A DNA stretch of 64,000 nucleotides, taken from contig NZ_CP025394.1 in NCBI RefSeq assembly GCF_002943525.1, positions 744,001 through 808,000 on the forward strand, given 5' to 3'. The notes under the pieces are model-generated. The model had not been told where the DNA came from. It worked only from the letters and a program-made list of their open reading frames with translations, and searched no databases. Source of the stretch: Kitasatospora sp. MMS16-BH015. GTDB taxonomy: Bacteria > Actinomycetota > Actinomycetes > Streptomycetales > Streptomycetaceae. The position numbers and the translations under genes were made by a program. Below, piece by piece: positions 15,620 through 26,521 of the stretch. The first letter of the stretch is position 1. Each line of letters opens with the position of its first letter.

Positions 15620-16666
15620 CTACGAGGAGCGGGTCAGCCGGTGGTCGGGGTCGTGCATCTCGCCGACCAGCTCCTCCAGCACGTCCTCCAGGGTGACCAG
15701 GCCGAGCTGGGTGCCGTCCGGGCCGGTGACCACGGCCAGGTGGGAGGCCGCGCGCCGCATCGCGGCGAGGGCGTCGTCCAGCGGGAGGGTGCCGCGCAGC
15801 ACGGTGACCGGGCGGCGCAGGCGGGCGGCCATCGGGGCGTCCGGGTCCTCGGCCTCCAGGGTGTCCTTGATGTGCAGGAAGCCGAGCACGGTGCCCTCGG
15901 GGTCGACCACCGGGAAGCGCGAGAAGCCGGTCCGCACGGCGAGCCGCTCCACGTCCCGGGCGGTGGCCGCGGCACCGACGGTGACCAGCTGTTCGGGCTT
16001 CAGCAGCACCTCGGTGACCGGCCGGTGGCCGAGTTCGAGGGCGTCCTCCAGCCGCTCCTGGCGCTGTTCGTCGAGCAGGCCGGCCTCGTGCGAGTCGCTG
16101 AGCAGGTGCAGCAGCTGCTCGGTGGTGAAGACCGACTCCACCTCGTCCTTGGGCTCCACCCGGAAGAGCTTGAGGATCCCGTTGGCGAAGGCGTTCAGCG
16201 CGCTGATCACCGGGCCGAGCAGCCGGGCCAGCCGGTCCAGCGGCGGGCCGAGCCAGAGCGCGGCCTTCTCCGGGCCGGCCAGCGCGATGTTCTTGGGCAC
16301 CATCTCGCCGATCACCATGTGCAGGAAGACGACCAGCGCGAGCGCCAGCGCGTACCCGAGCGGGTGGATCAGCCCGTCCGGCAGGCCCATCGCGTGGAAC
16401 GGGCCCTCCAGCAGGTGGGCGATGGTCGGCTCGGCCAGGGCGCCCAGCAGCAGCGAGCAGACGGTGATGCCCAGCTGCGCGGCGGCCAGCATCGAGGAGA
16501 CGTTGGCCAGCGCGTGCAGCACGGTGCGGGCCCGCTTGTGGCCGGCCTCGGCCAGCGGCTCGATCTGGCTGCGCCGCACCGAGATCACGGCGAATTCGGC
16601 GCCGACGAAGAAGGCGTTGCCCAGCAGGAGCAGCAGCGAGGCCGCCAGCTGGAGTGCGGCGGTCAT
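15620..16666 (-). CDS. CNNM/CBS-domain membrane protein (CorC/HlyC-like), second of a pair
   Basis: Protein of 348 residues: a DUF21/CNNM membrane domain with four hydrophobic segments (LQLAASLLLLLGNAFFVGAEFAVISV; MLAAAQLGITVCSLLLGALAEP; YALALALVVFLHMVIGEMVPKNIAL) followed by two CBS motifs (SRFPVVDPEGTVLGFLHIKD and HLAVVTGPDGTQLGLVTLEDVLEELVGE). The family is linked to Mg2+/Co2+ efflux; older 'hemolysin' labels are not supported. The C-terminal CorC_HlyC domain is missing, in contrast to its partner. The start ATG at 16666 overlaps the partner's stop (ATGA), so the two are coupled and may form a heterodimer. Confidence 0.88.
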   Translation of the reverse strand: MTAALQLAASLLLLLGNAFFVGAEFAVISVRRSQIEPLAEAGHKRARTVLHALANVSSMLAAAQLGITVCSLLLGALAEPTIAHLLEGPFHAMGLPDGLIHPLGYALALALVVFLHMVIGEMVPKNIALAGPEKAALWLGPPLDRLARLLGPVISALNAFANGILKLFRVEPKDEVESVFTTEQLLHLLSDSHEAGLLDEQRQERLEDALELGHRPVTEVLLKPEQLVTVGAAATARDVERLAVRTGFSRFPVVDPEGTVLGFLHIKDTLEAEDPDAPMAARLRRPVTVLRGTLPLDDALAAMRRAASHLAVVTGPDGTQLGLVTLEDVLEELVGEMHDPDHRLTRSS

Positions 16667-18054
16667 CGGGCCTGGTCCTCTTCGCTCGGGCCGGAGCCGT
16701 GGCCACGGCCGCGGTCGCGGTCGTGCTCGGAGCCGGGGACGTCGTTCTCGTTCAGGTCGCGTTCGATCAGCACCCGGGTGGTGCGGTGGCGCTCCACCCC
16801 GAGCACGGTGAACCGCCAACCGGGCAGCCCGGCCTGTTCGCCGCGCTCGGGCAGCTTGCCGAGCAGGTCGGCCAGCAGTCCGGCCAGGGTCTCGTACGGG
16901 CCCTCGGGGGCGTGCAGGCCGATGGCCTCCAGCTGGTCGGTCCGGGTGCGGCCGTCGGCCTCCCAGACCGGGTGGCCGTCCACCGGGGGCAGGGCGCGCA
17001 GGTCGGGGTTCTCGCGCGGGTCGTGCTCGTCCTGCACCTCGCCGACGATCTCCTCGACGATGTCCTCCAGGGTGGCCACCCCGGCGGTGCCGCCGTACTC
17101 GTCCACCACGATGGCCATCGGCTGCTCGTGCCGCAGCCGGTCGAGCAGCCGCTCGGCGGGCAGCGTCTCGGGCACCAGCAGCGGCGCGGCGGCCAGCTCC
17201 CGCACCCGCACGGTGGTGCGGAGTTCGGGGGCGACGGCGAGCGCGTCCTTGAGCGTGACGGTGCCGCTGACCTCGTCCAGGCTGTGGCCGTACACCGGGA
17301 AGCGGGAGAGGCCGGTGGCCCGGCAGAGGTTGAGCACGTCGGCGGCGCTGGCGTCGCGCTGCAGCGCGGCCACGTCCACCCGGGGGGTCATCACGCTCTC
17401 GGCGGTGAGCTCGCCCAGGCCCAGGGTGCGGACGAAGAGCGTCGCCGACTCCTCGTCTATGGCGCCGGCCTTGGCGGAGTGCCGGGCCAGTGCGACCAGC
17501 TCCTCGGGGGTGCGGGCGTGCGCCAGCTCCTCGGCGGGCTCCAGGCCGAGCGCCCGGACGATCCGGTCGGCGGCGCCGTTCAGGAAGGTGATCAGCGGGC
17601 GGCAGGCCGCGGAGAACAGCCGCTGCGGGCCGACCACGGCGCGGGCCACCTGGAGCGGGCGCGAGATCGCCCAGTTCTTCGGGACGAGCTCGCCGATCAC
17701 CATCTGCACCACGGTGGCCAGCACCATGCCGGTCACCACACTGACCCCGGTGGCGGCCGAGGCCGGCACGCCGAGGCCGGTGAGCACCGGGTCGAGCAGC
17801 ACCGAGAGCGCGGGCTCGGCGAGCATGCCGACCACCAGCGAGGTGACGGTGATGCCGAGCTGGGCGCCGGAGAGCTGGAAGGAGAGCCGCTTGAGCGCCT
17901 TGCGGACGCTCTGCGCCCGCCGGTCCCCCGCCGCGGCGGCGCGGTCGACGGCGCCGCGGTCGACCGTCACGAGGGCGAACTCGGCGGCCACGAACAGTCC
18001 GTTGGCGAGGATGAGCAGCACGGCCGCGAGGAGCAGCAACCAGGCGGTGGTCAC
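16663..18054 (-). CDS. CNNM/CBS-domain membrane protein with CorC_HlyC domain, first of a pair
   Basis: Protein of 463 residues with the complete architecture: CNNM transmembrane domain (AWLLLLAAVLLILANGLFVAAEFALV; AQLGITVTSLVVGMLAEPALSVLL; VVTGMVLATVVQMVIGELVPKNWA), two CBS motifs (LSRFPVYGHSLDEVSGTVTLKDAL; PMAIVVDEYGGTAGVATLEDIVEEIVGE) and a C-terminal CorC_HlyC domain (about 370-445). Likely function is divalent cation transport or its regulation at the cytoplasmic membrane. It is the first gene of a two-gene operon with the shorter paralogue. The 236 bp upstream contain GATGGA-TCG-TCCATC, a small dyad at about 18138, but no convincing promoter. Confidence 0.9.
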   Translation of the reverse strand: MTTAWLLLLAAVLLILANGLFVAAEFALVTVDRGAVDRAAAAGDRRAQSVRKALKRLSFQLSGAQLGITVTSLVVGMLAEPALSVLLDPVLTGLGVPASAATGVSVVTGMVLATVVQMVIGELVPKNWAISRPLQVARAVVGPQRLFSAACRPLITFLNGAADRIVRALGLEPAEELAHARTPEELVALARHSAKAGAIDEESATLFVRTLGLGELTAESVMTPRVDVAALQRDASAADVLNLCRATGLSRFPVYGHSLDEVSGTVTLKDALAVAPELRTTVRVRELAAAPLLVPETLPAERLLDRLRHEQPMAIVVDEYGGTAGVATLEDIVEEIVGEVQDEHDPRENPDLRALPPVDGHPVWEADGRTRTDQLEAIGLHAPEGPYETLAGLLADLLGKLPERGEQAGLPGWRFTVLGVERHRTTRVLIERDLNENDVPGSEHDRDRGRGHGSGPSEEDQAR

Positions 18055-18290
18055 AGGGCCGCCTGCCTTCCGTGACCGGGGAGTTCGCCTGGGGCGGCTC
18101 CGCCGGGAGGGTGCGAGACGGCGCGGGTACTACCGGATGGATCGTCCATCGAGGGGAGGTGTCACTCCTCTGGTCGCGGGTGGGCGGCGGCCGGTTCGTC
18201 CGGCGCGGCCGGGGCAGGGCCCTTTGCCCCGCCTTTACCAGCCTAGATGATAACCGCGCCGTTCCCGGGGCGCCGGGCCGCCCCGCCCCG

Positions 18291-20603
<2,313 letters not shown>

Positions 20604-22013
20604 TCAGGAGTCGGCCACGTGGGAGACGTTGACGTTCTCCAGGATGCCCACCGCGTCCGGCACCAGGATGGCGGCCGAGTAGTAGGCGCTGACCAGGTAC
20701 GAGATCACGGCCTGGTCGTTGATGCCCATGAAGCGCACGTTCATCCCGGGCAGGTACTCGTCCGGCAGCCCGGTCTGGTGCAGGCCCACCACGCCCTCGT
20801 TCTCCTCCCCGGTGCGCAGCACCAGCACCGAGCTGGTCTGCTCCTTGGAGATCGGGATCTTGCTGCACGGAAAGATCGGCACCCCGCGCCAGCTCTGGAT
20901 CTTCTGCCCCTGCACCTCCACCGGGTCCGGGTAGAGGCCGCGCCTGCTGCACTCCCGGCCGAAGGCGGCGATGGTCCGCGGGTGCGCCAGGAAGAACTGC
21001 GAGCCGCGGCGGCGGCAGAGCAGCTCGTCCATGTCGTCCGGGGTCGGCGCGCCGCTGTACGGGTGGATCCGCTGGTCGTAGTCGGTGTTGTGCAGCAGGC
21101 CGAAATCCCGGTTGTTGATCAGCTCGTCCTCCTGCCGCTCCCTCAACGCCTCGATGGTCAGCCGCAGTTGCTGCTCGGTCTGGTTCATCGGCTGGTTGTA
21201 GAGGTCGGCCACCCGGGAGTGGATCCGCAGCACCGTCTGGGCCACGCTCAGCTCGTACTCGCGCGGGTCGATCTCGTAGTCCACGTACGTGCCGGGCAGC
21301 CGGGCCTCGCCGTGGTGGCCGGCCGAGAGCGCGATCTCCAGCGCGCCGCGCCGCTCCGCCTCCAGGTACCGCTGGAAGTGCTCGGCCAGCGCCGGGGTGC
21401 GGCTCATCACCTGGTTGAACCGCTCGCGGGTGAGCGTCATCAGCACGCAGGGCACGGCGGCCCGGGTGGTCTCCTTCCAGAGGCTGTCCGGCGCGGGGTG
21501 GTGGCCGAAGTGGTCGCCGTCGGAGAGCGTGCCGAGCACCGTCAACTCCCCGTACTGGCCGACCCCGAGGCGCTGCACCCGGCCGTGCGCGATCAGGAAG
21601 ATCCGGTCCACCGGGGTGCCCGCGCGGGCGATCACCGCACCGGTCTCGTACTCCACCTGGTCGAACAGCCCGGCCAGTTCGTCGAGCAGCGCACCGTCGG
21701 GGTAGTCGCGCAGCACGCCGAGCCCGCGCAGGCCCTGCGGGATCACCCGCACCTGCGAACCGGTCTTCACGAAGCCGATCCGGTCGTCGCCGTCGTCGTA
21801 GGACACCTTGCGGTTGACGCGGTAGGTACCACCCGAGATCTGCACCCACGGCAGCATCTTCACCAGCCAGCGGGCGGTGATGCCCTGCATCTGCGGCGGG
21901 GTCTTGGTGGTGGTCGCCAGGGTGCGGGCGGCGGCGGTGCTCAGGCTCTGACGGACGGCCGCCGGCTCGGCGGGCCCGGCGGGGTGAGTCGCTTCGGTGG
22001 TCTCCACGGACAT
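20604..22013 (-). CDS. eshA: Family 2B encapsulin shell protein with cyclic-nucleotide-binding-like insert (EshA-like)
   Basis: A 469-residue HK97-fold shell protein of the type of Streptomyces EshA. The N-terminal arm (residues 1-45, rich in Ala/Thr) and shell strand [19 protein letters not shown] precede a cyclic-nucleotide-binding-like insert at about 105-210 ([46 protein letters not shown]), after which the shell fold resumes ([57 protein letters not shown]). Family 2B shells are known to enclose terpene cyclases such as 2-methylisoborneol synthase. Start ATG 22013 follows AGAGGGGATCGCCCC. It forms an operon with the downstream cyclase. The symbol is given by similarity. Confidence 0.88.
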   Translation of the reverse strand: MSVETTEATHPAGPAEPAAVRQSLSTAAARTLATTTKTPPQMQGITARWLVKMLPWVQISGGTYRVNRKVSYDDGDDRIGFVKTGSQVRVIPQGLRGLGVLRDYPDGALLDELAGLFDQVEYETGAVIARAGTPVDRIFLIAHGRVQRLGVGQYGELTVLGTLSDGDHFGHHPAPDSLWKETTRAAVPCVLMTLTRERFNQVMSRTPALAEHFQRYLEAERRGALEIALSAGHHGEARLPGTYVDYEIDPREYELSVAQTVLRIHSRVADLYNQPMNQTEQQLRLTIEALRERQEDELINNRDFGLLHNTDYDQRIHPYSGAPTPDDMDELLCRRRGSQFFLAHPRTIAAFGRECSRRGLYPDPVEVQGQKIQSWRGVPIFPCSKIPISKEQTSSVLVLRTGEENEGVVGLHQTGLPDEYLPGMNVRFMGINDQAVISYLVSAYYSAAILVPDAVGILENVNVSHVADS

Positions 22014-22106
22014 GGGGCGATCCCCTCTGAGGGTCGGTGCGGGGGCCGGCTGAGCCAAGTCTTTCGTGGGCCCCCCACCCGGTCGACGCCCCACCGGGCG
22101 CGGTGT

Positions 22107-22132
22107 GTTGAACGCGACACCGCGTTGAACGC
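22107..22132 (-). promoter_or_regulatory. TTCAAC-N11-TTCAAC box upstream of the encapsulin/terpene cyclase operon
   Basis: Read on the reverse strand, GCGTTCAAC occurs twice (22124-22132 and 22107-22115), with starts 17 bp apart, about 95-120 bp before the encapsulin start. The same arrangement recurs at 38276-38300 before the isoprenoid operon. Direct rather than inverted orientation and 17-bp spacing suggest two recognition helices bound about 1.6 turns apart. Confidence 0.5.
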
Positions 22133-22147
22133 CGCCACCCGCGCACG

Positions 22148-22184
22148 GCCCGTTCCCGCTCGCCCCGGGCTGGCGGGAACGGGC
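22148..22184 (-). terminator. Terminator downstream of the lectin gene
   Basis: GCCCGTTCCCGC (22148-22159) and GCGGGAACGGGC (22173-22184) form a perfect 12-bp stem, ending 7 bp after the stop codon of the lectin gene on the reverse strand. It would insulate the encapsulin operon. Confidence 0.8.
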
Positions 22185-22190
22185 TCCGGC

Positions 22191-22913
22191 TCAGTGCCAG
22201 TAGTGGTCCGGGTAGGTGCCGCACGGCCACTGGACCACCGGCGCGCCGGGCGCGGTGCTCGCCCCCGGCAGGGCCAGGCACTCACGGCTGTCGTAGTTCA
22301 CGATCTGCATCCTCCCGGCCGGGTTGACCACGAAGGCCCAGTAGTGGTCCGCCCACCCGCCGCAGGGCCACTGGATCACCTGGGCGCCGGCGGCCGTGCT
22401 GGCCCCCGGCAGCGCCAGGCACTGGCCGCTGGTGTAGTTCTGCAGGTGGTACCAGTAGTAACCCAGGTCACTGAACTGGTAGTTCGCGGTCCAGTACTGC
22501 TCGTTGCCGGTGCCGCAGGGCGACTGGACGAGCTGCGCCCCGAGCGTGCTGCTCGCCCCCGGCAGGGTGAGGCACTGGAGACTGTTGTCGTTGGTGAGGT
22601 GGTTGTAGATGCCGTTCAGGCCCACGTTCGCCCGCACCGCACCCGCCTCGGCCGCACCCGACCCCGCCGTACCCGACCCCGCCGTGCCGGCACCCTTGGC
22701 CGCGAAGTACTGCCGCAGCTGGTCCGGAGAGAGCGAGACCGAGCCCCGGAGCGCACCGTGCGCCACCGCGCCGTGCACCACCGCGGTGGGCCCGGCCGCC
22801 ACCGGCGCCTGCGCGGCGGCGGTGCCGGCGGCACCGAACCCGCAGATCAAGGCCGTGGCCACCGCCACCGCTGCGCGGACCCGACGGCCCGTCGACAGAG
22901 CGTTGGACTTCAA
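22191..22913 (-). CDS. Secreted ricin-type beta-trefoil lectin
   Basis: About 240 residues starting at a TTG with an AGGAGA site 6 bp upstream: LKSNALSTGRRVRAAVAVATALICGFGAAGTAAAQA is a standard signal peptide with AxA-like cleavage. After a low-complexity stretch (GTAGSGTAGSGAAEAGA) come three beta-trefoil repeats with the lectin core QCLTLPGAS/QCLALPGAS/ECLALPGAS and terminal QYW/HYW positions (NEQYWTAN, DHYWAF, DHYWH). Such domains bind galactose or xylan-like sugars. No catalytic domain is attached, so it is a stand-alone secreted lectin. Longer in-frame starts upstream lack a ribosome binding site. A terminator hairpin follows. Confidence 0.8.
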   Translation of the reverse strand: MKSNALSTGRRVRAAVAVATALICGFGAAGTAAAQAPVAAGPTAVVHGAVAHGALRGSVSLSPDQLRQYFAAKGAGTAGSGTAGSGAAEAGAVRANVGLNGIYNHLTNDNSLQCLTLPGASSTLGAQLVQSPCGTGNEQYWTANYQFSDLGYYWYHLQNYTSGQCLALPGASTAAGAQVIQWPCGGWADHYWAFVVNPAGRMQIVNYDSRECLALPGASTAPGAPVVQWPCGTYPDHYWH

Positions 22914-23314
22914 GACAGCTCTCCTGTCAGTGGAGGGAAAAGTGACTGTGCATCGACCGACCGTGCGCCGACGGATCGTTCGTCGGCCACGGCTCGACGG
23001 CACCCGGAAGGCCGGCCGCACGCCAGGCGCCTTCCGCCGCATTGAGCACCATGAAGTTATCGGGCGCGCCACCGAATTTCCAAGACACTTGTTCCGGCCA
23101 CCGACGGCCGAATTCACCCGGCCATAATGCCGCGCATTCCCGCACCCATAACACCGGCCAATTCCGTTCCGTTACCCGCCAGTTCGAATTCCCCGGCGCC
23201 ACCCCGGAAGTCCACCGGCTGCGCACCCCGCCACCACCCCGGGCTCCCGGCTCCACCCTCCCCACGGCCGGAATCCGCACCCGTGCGCCGGCCCCGTCCC
23301 CTAACCTGCTCGGC
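22914..23314. other. Intergenic stretch between divergent lectin and methyltransferase genes
   Basis: About 400 bp without a supported gene. The middle (23040-23190) is less GC-rich than its surroundings and probably carries the lectin promoter. Open frames crossing it are Arg/Pro-rich and have no ribosome binding site. The only element I can place is TAACCT (23302-23307), a -10-like box 7 bp before the methyltransferase start. Confidence 0.5.
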
Positions 23315-24169
23315 ATGCCCGAACAGACCGCGCCCCTCCGCCGTGACGACAGCCCCCAGGAAGGCCACCGCCTCGACCTGCGCCGTACCTTCGACGAGGA
23401 CGCCGAGCTGTACGACCGCGCCAGACCCGGCTACCCGGCCGAGCTCTACCGCGACCTCGCCGAGCTGGCCGGAGCCGTCCCGGGCAGTCGGGTGCTCGAA
23501 CTCGGCTGCGGCACGGGCCAGGCCACCCTCCCGCTGGTCGCCCAGGGGTGCCGCCTCACCGCCGTCGAGGCCGGCCTGCGGATGGCCGCCGTCGCCCGTC
23601 GCCACCTCGCCGCCCAGCCCGCTCCGCCGGCGGGCCCGGCCGAGGTGGTCACCTCCGACTTCGAGAGCTGGCCGCTGCCGGCCGCACCCTTCGACGCCGT
23701 GGTCTCCGCCACCGCCTTCCACTGGATCGACCCGGCGGTCCGCGTCACCAAGTCCGCCGACGCCCTCCGGCCGGGCGGAGCCCTGGCCGTGGTCCGCACC
23801 CAGCACGTCCGGGGCGGCACCGAGGAGTTCTTCCGCGAGGTCCAGCGCTGCTACGAACGCTTCGCCCCCGCCACCCCGCCCGGCCTCCAACCTCCCGTCG
23901 CCGACTCGATCCACGGCACCGACCACGCCGAGGAGGTGGCCCGCAGCGGCCGCTTCGCCCCCACCGTCTTCCGCCGCTACGAGCGCGATCTCACCTACAC
24001 CACCGCCGAGTACCTCGACCTACTGCTCACCTACTCCAACCACCGCGCCCTCCCCACCCCCGCCCGCGACGGCCTGCTCACCGCCATCGCCACCCTGATC
24101 GACACCAGGTACGAGGGCCGGGTAACCAAGCGCTACCTCACCGAGCTCGGCATCTCCCACCGCCACTGA
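23315..24169 (+). CDS. Class I SAM-dependent methyltransferase
   Basis: 284 residues. The SAM-binding motif I is GSRVLELGCGTGQATLPLV (about 55-73), motif II has a CRLTAVEAGLRMAAVARRH strand with an acidic residue, and motif IV is FDAVVSATAFHWIDP, characteristic of the UbiE/Coq5-like group that acts on small molecules. The N-terminal FDEDAELYDRARPGYPAELY is shared by actinobacterial members. Substrate unknown. The ATG at 23315 is 7 bp after a TAACCT box, so the transcript is probably leaderless; upstream in-frame sequence is not protein-like. Confidence 0.85.
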   Translation: MPEQTAPLRRDDSPQEGHRLDLRRTFDEDAELYDRARPGYPAELYRDLAELAGAVPGSRVLELGCGTGQATLPLVAQGCRLTAVEAGLRMAAVARRHLAAQPAPPAGPAEVVTSDFESWPLPAAPFDAVVSATAFHWIDPAVRVTKSADALRPGGALAVVRTQHVRGGTEEFFREVQRCYERFAPATPPGLQPPVADSIHGTDHAEEVARSGRFAPTVFRRYERDLTYTTAEYLDLLLTYSNHRALPTPARDGLLTAIATLIDTRYEGRVTKRYLTELGISHRH

Positions 24170-24257
24170 CCCGCTGCGCCCCCACGGGCGCCCCACCCCC
24201 ACCCTCCACCCCGAAAATGCCCTCCCGCCCCACCACTCCCTGTGGCAGCATGCCGCC

Positions 24258-24884
24258 ATGATCACCAACGCACCCGCCCCGGCCCCCGCCACGCCCGTCG
24301 TCCAGGACGCCGTGCCGATCGTCCTGCCCGCCGGCCGGCTGGCGGCGATGGTGCAGCCCGTCCTCCCGCTCACCGCCGAACACGTGATCCGCCCCTGGCG
24401 GGCCGAGGACGCCGCCGCCCTGGTCGCGGCCGCCACCGACCCGGCCATCCGCCAGTGGAACCGCCTGCACGCGCCCGACGAGGCCTCGGCCCGCGCCCGC
24501 ATCGCCCGCATGCAGGCCCGCTGGCAGTCCGAGGAGGCCGCCATCTGGGCCATCGCCCCCGCCGACGGCCCCGCCATCGGCCTGATCGGCCTCGGCGGAC
24601 TCGACCTCACCGAGGGCGGCGCCGAGCTCGTCTACTGGCTCCTCCCCGCCGCCCGCGGCCGCGGCCTGGCCCTCACCGCCCTGCGCACCCTCACCCGCTG
24701 GGCCCTCGCCGACCTCGGCCTGCACCGCCTCACCCTCTGCCACTCCACCGCCAACCCGGCCTCCTGCCGAGTCGCCGAAAAGGCCGGCTACACCGCCGAG
24801 GGCACCCTGCGCAGCGCCCTCCTCCATGCCGACGGCTGGCACGACCAGCACCTCCACGCCTTCGTCCAGGGCGACCCGATCTGA
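24258..24884 (+). CDS. RimJ/RimL-type GNAT acetyltransferase
   Basis: 208 residues. After a variable 45-residue leader the GNAT fold begins at VIRPWRAEDAAALVAAATDPAIRQWN. The acetyl-CoA loop is in LLPAARGRGLALTALRTLTRWAL, and the C-terminal NPASCRVAEKAGYTAEGTLRSALLHADGWHD is the family signature of ribosomal-protein-Ser/Ala acetyltransferases and related small-molecule acetyltransferases. The exact acceptor is unknown. The gene stands alone, convergent with the broken nSTAND1 gene 35 bp away. Confidence 0.88.
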   Translation: MITNAPAPAPATPVVQDAVPIVLPAGRLAAMVQPVLPLTAEHVIRPWRAEDAAALVAAATDPAIRQWNRLHAPDEASARARIARMQARWQSEEAAIWAIAPADGPAIGLIGLGGLDLTEGGAELVYWLLPAARGRGLALTALRTLTRWALADLGLHRLTLCHSTANPASCRVAEKAGYTAEGTLRSALLHADGWHDQHLHAFVQGDPI

Positions 24885-24919
24885 CGCCCCGTCGGACGGC
24901 GCGGGCCCCGGACCAGGCG

Positions 24920-26521
24920 TCAGCCCTGGGGCCGCCCGGGCACCCCGCATGGCGGAGCCGCCGGGAGGCGGGTCGGGAGGCCGGCCCGCTCCTCCTCGGT
25001 GAAGTCCCGGTAGCCGATGATGCGGCAGAGTTCGGTCTGCCACAGGCTCGGATCCAGGACCAACGGGCCGCCGGGGCCGTCGGAGACCGAGTAGATGAGG
25101 GTCCGGCCGTCCCTGGTGGTGTCCATGAAACGGTAGGAGCTTCGGCTCTCGCCGGGCGGTGCGCCGAACTCGTACGAGTCCAGCGGGGCGCGCTGCCCGA
25201 CCTGGTAGGTCCGGACGGTGTTGTTGGAGGCGAGCAGGTAGCGCCCGTCCTCGTCCAGGAAGGAGGCGACGAACGGGGTGCCCACACTCTCCGAGATGCT
25301 CTGCAGCGGGCCGAGTTCGCGGCGCAGCGGGTGTCGCCGCCAGAGCTCGAGGATGGAGCCGCGGCGCAGCAGCGCCATATAGCGGCCGCTGCGGTCGAAC
25401 TGGACCGAGAGGACGTCGTCGGTGATGCTGATGGTCTCGGCGACCTTGCCGGTGGTGATGTCGACGATACGGACATCGCGGTCGCCCAGGACGATGAGGG
25501 CCACCTCGTTCGGCGCCGGGTAGGGGCCGAACATGACATCCAGCTTGCCGGCCGGCAGCAGCGGCATCACGTCGAACCGCGCGAGTTCTCGGCCCGTACG
25601 CGGTTCCCAGCGCTGCACCACGCTGCCCGAGACGGTGAGGATCTTCCCCTCGGTGTCGAAGAAGTCGGCGAAACTCCACTTCCAGGCCTCTGCCGGGGGG
25701 AAGAGCCGCTCCGGGTCGGCCGGTTCGGGGGCGGGCAGCGGCGGGAAGTCGGCGGCCGTGATCGCGGCGACTTCCCGCAGGGTGGCGGCTTCGCGGACGG
25801 AGACCACGTTCTTCCCCTCCTGGTCCGCGAGCAGGGTGCCGTCCCGGCTGAAGCCGGCCGGGTTGGCCTCGGTCGGCTTCCAGTACGGCTTGCGGCGCGC
25901 GGCCTCGGCGAGCAGCTTGTCGCTGTCCGCCTCGGCGGCGGGCCGCAGCTGCAGGCCGGACCCATCGGCGAGGATGCTGAGCGTTCGGGTTCCGTCGGGG
26001 GTGATCCTCTGCTGACTGACCGACAGGACGGCTGCACCAAGCGGTAGTTCGGTGTGGAAGATCGCCGCGCCGTCCCAGGCGACCTCGTAGAGGCGGCCGG
26101 CCGCCTCGGCCAGGGCATGGGTCCCGTAAGTATGGTCGTCCGCGGGGACGGTGGAGATCACCTCCCCCTTGGTCAGATCCACCACCCGGGTGGCACCCAT
26201 GCCCGACAAGACCACTCGGCTACCGGTCGCGTCGACCGATTCGCTCAGGCACCTGTCCGTCTTGTACTTGCCGTCCTGCTCGGTGAACGGCCGGCCCTGC
26301 GGCGCACCGTCGGAGATCCGCAGCAGGCTCACCGTCGACGTGTCGGCGCCGCTGCGACATACGACGGCTGCGGTGCGGTCGGTGGAGAGCTCGAGGTCAT
26401 CCACCCCCGTGACGACAGTGCGGGTGGCACCGGTGTCCGGTCGTAGGCGAGCAGGCCGCTGTTGTCCTTTCCCCCACCCGTACGGCGCAGTAGCAGGGTC
26501 CGGTCGTCCGCGCCGACCCAC
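24920..26521 (-). CDS. C-terminal half of the frameshifted trypsin-nSTAND1-propeller protein
   Basis: This frame continues the protein encoded at 26329-29211. From about 26440 onward the translation (PDTGATRTVVTGVDDLELS...) is a regular beta-propeller with blades such as GATRVVDLTKGEVISTV, RDVRIVDITTGKVAETISI and DRSGRYMALLRRGSILELW. The first 27 codons of the open frame (26521-26441) overlap the upstream frame and are not propeller-like, so translation probably does not begin here. As it stands it would be an orphan propeller fragment of about 506 residues. If the frame is restored the complete protein is about 1430 residues. Confidence 0.75.
   Translation of the reverse strand: MGRRGRPDPATAPYGWGKGQQRPARLRPDTGATRTVVTGVDDLELSTDRTAAVVCRSGADTSTVSLLRISDGAPQGRPFTEQDGKYKTDRCLSESVDATGSRVVLSGMGATRVVDLTKGEVISTVPADDHTYGTHALAEAAGRLYEVAWDGAAIFHTELPLGAAVLSVSQQRITPDGTRTLSILADGSGLQLRPAAEADSDKLLAEAARRKPYWKPTEANPAGFSRDGTLLADQEGKNVVSVREAATLREVAAITAADFPPLPAPEPADPERLFPPAEAWKWSFADFFDTEGKILTVSGSVVQRWEPRTGRELARFDVMPLLPAGKLDVMFGPYPAPNEVALIVLGDRDVRIVDITTGKVAETISITDDVLSVQFDRSGRYMALLRRGSILELWRRHPLRRELGPLQSISESVGTPFVASFLDEDGRYLLASNNTVRTYQVGQRAPLDSYEFGAPPGESRSSYRFMDTTRDGRTLIYSVSDGPGGPLVLDPSLWQTELCRIIGYRDFTEEERAGLPTRLPAAPPCGVPGRPQG

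Noticed and set aside
15620..18054. Hemolysin activity of the two CBS-domain proteins
   Set aside because: The label comes from old family names; domains point to divalent cation transport, and no toxin features are visible.
26329..26521. Programmed -1 ribosomal frameshift between the two nSTAND1 frames
   Set aside because: The shift direction would fit, but there is no slippery heptamer or following pseudoknot, and a single lost C in a CCC run explains it more simply.
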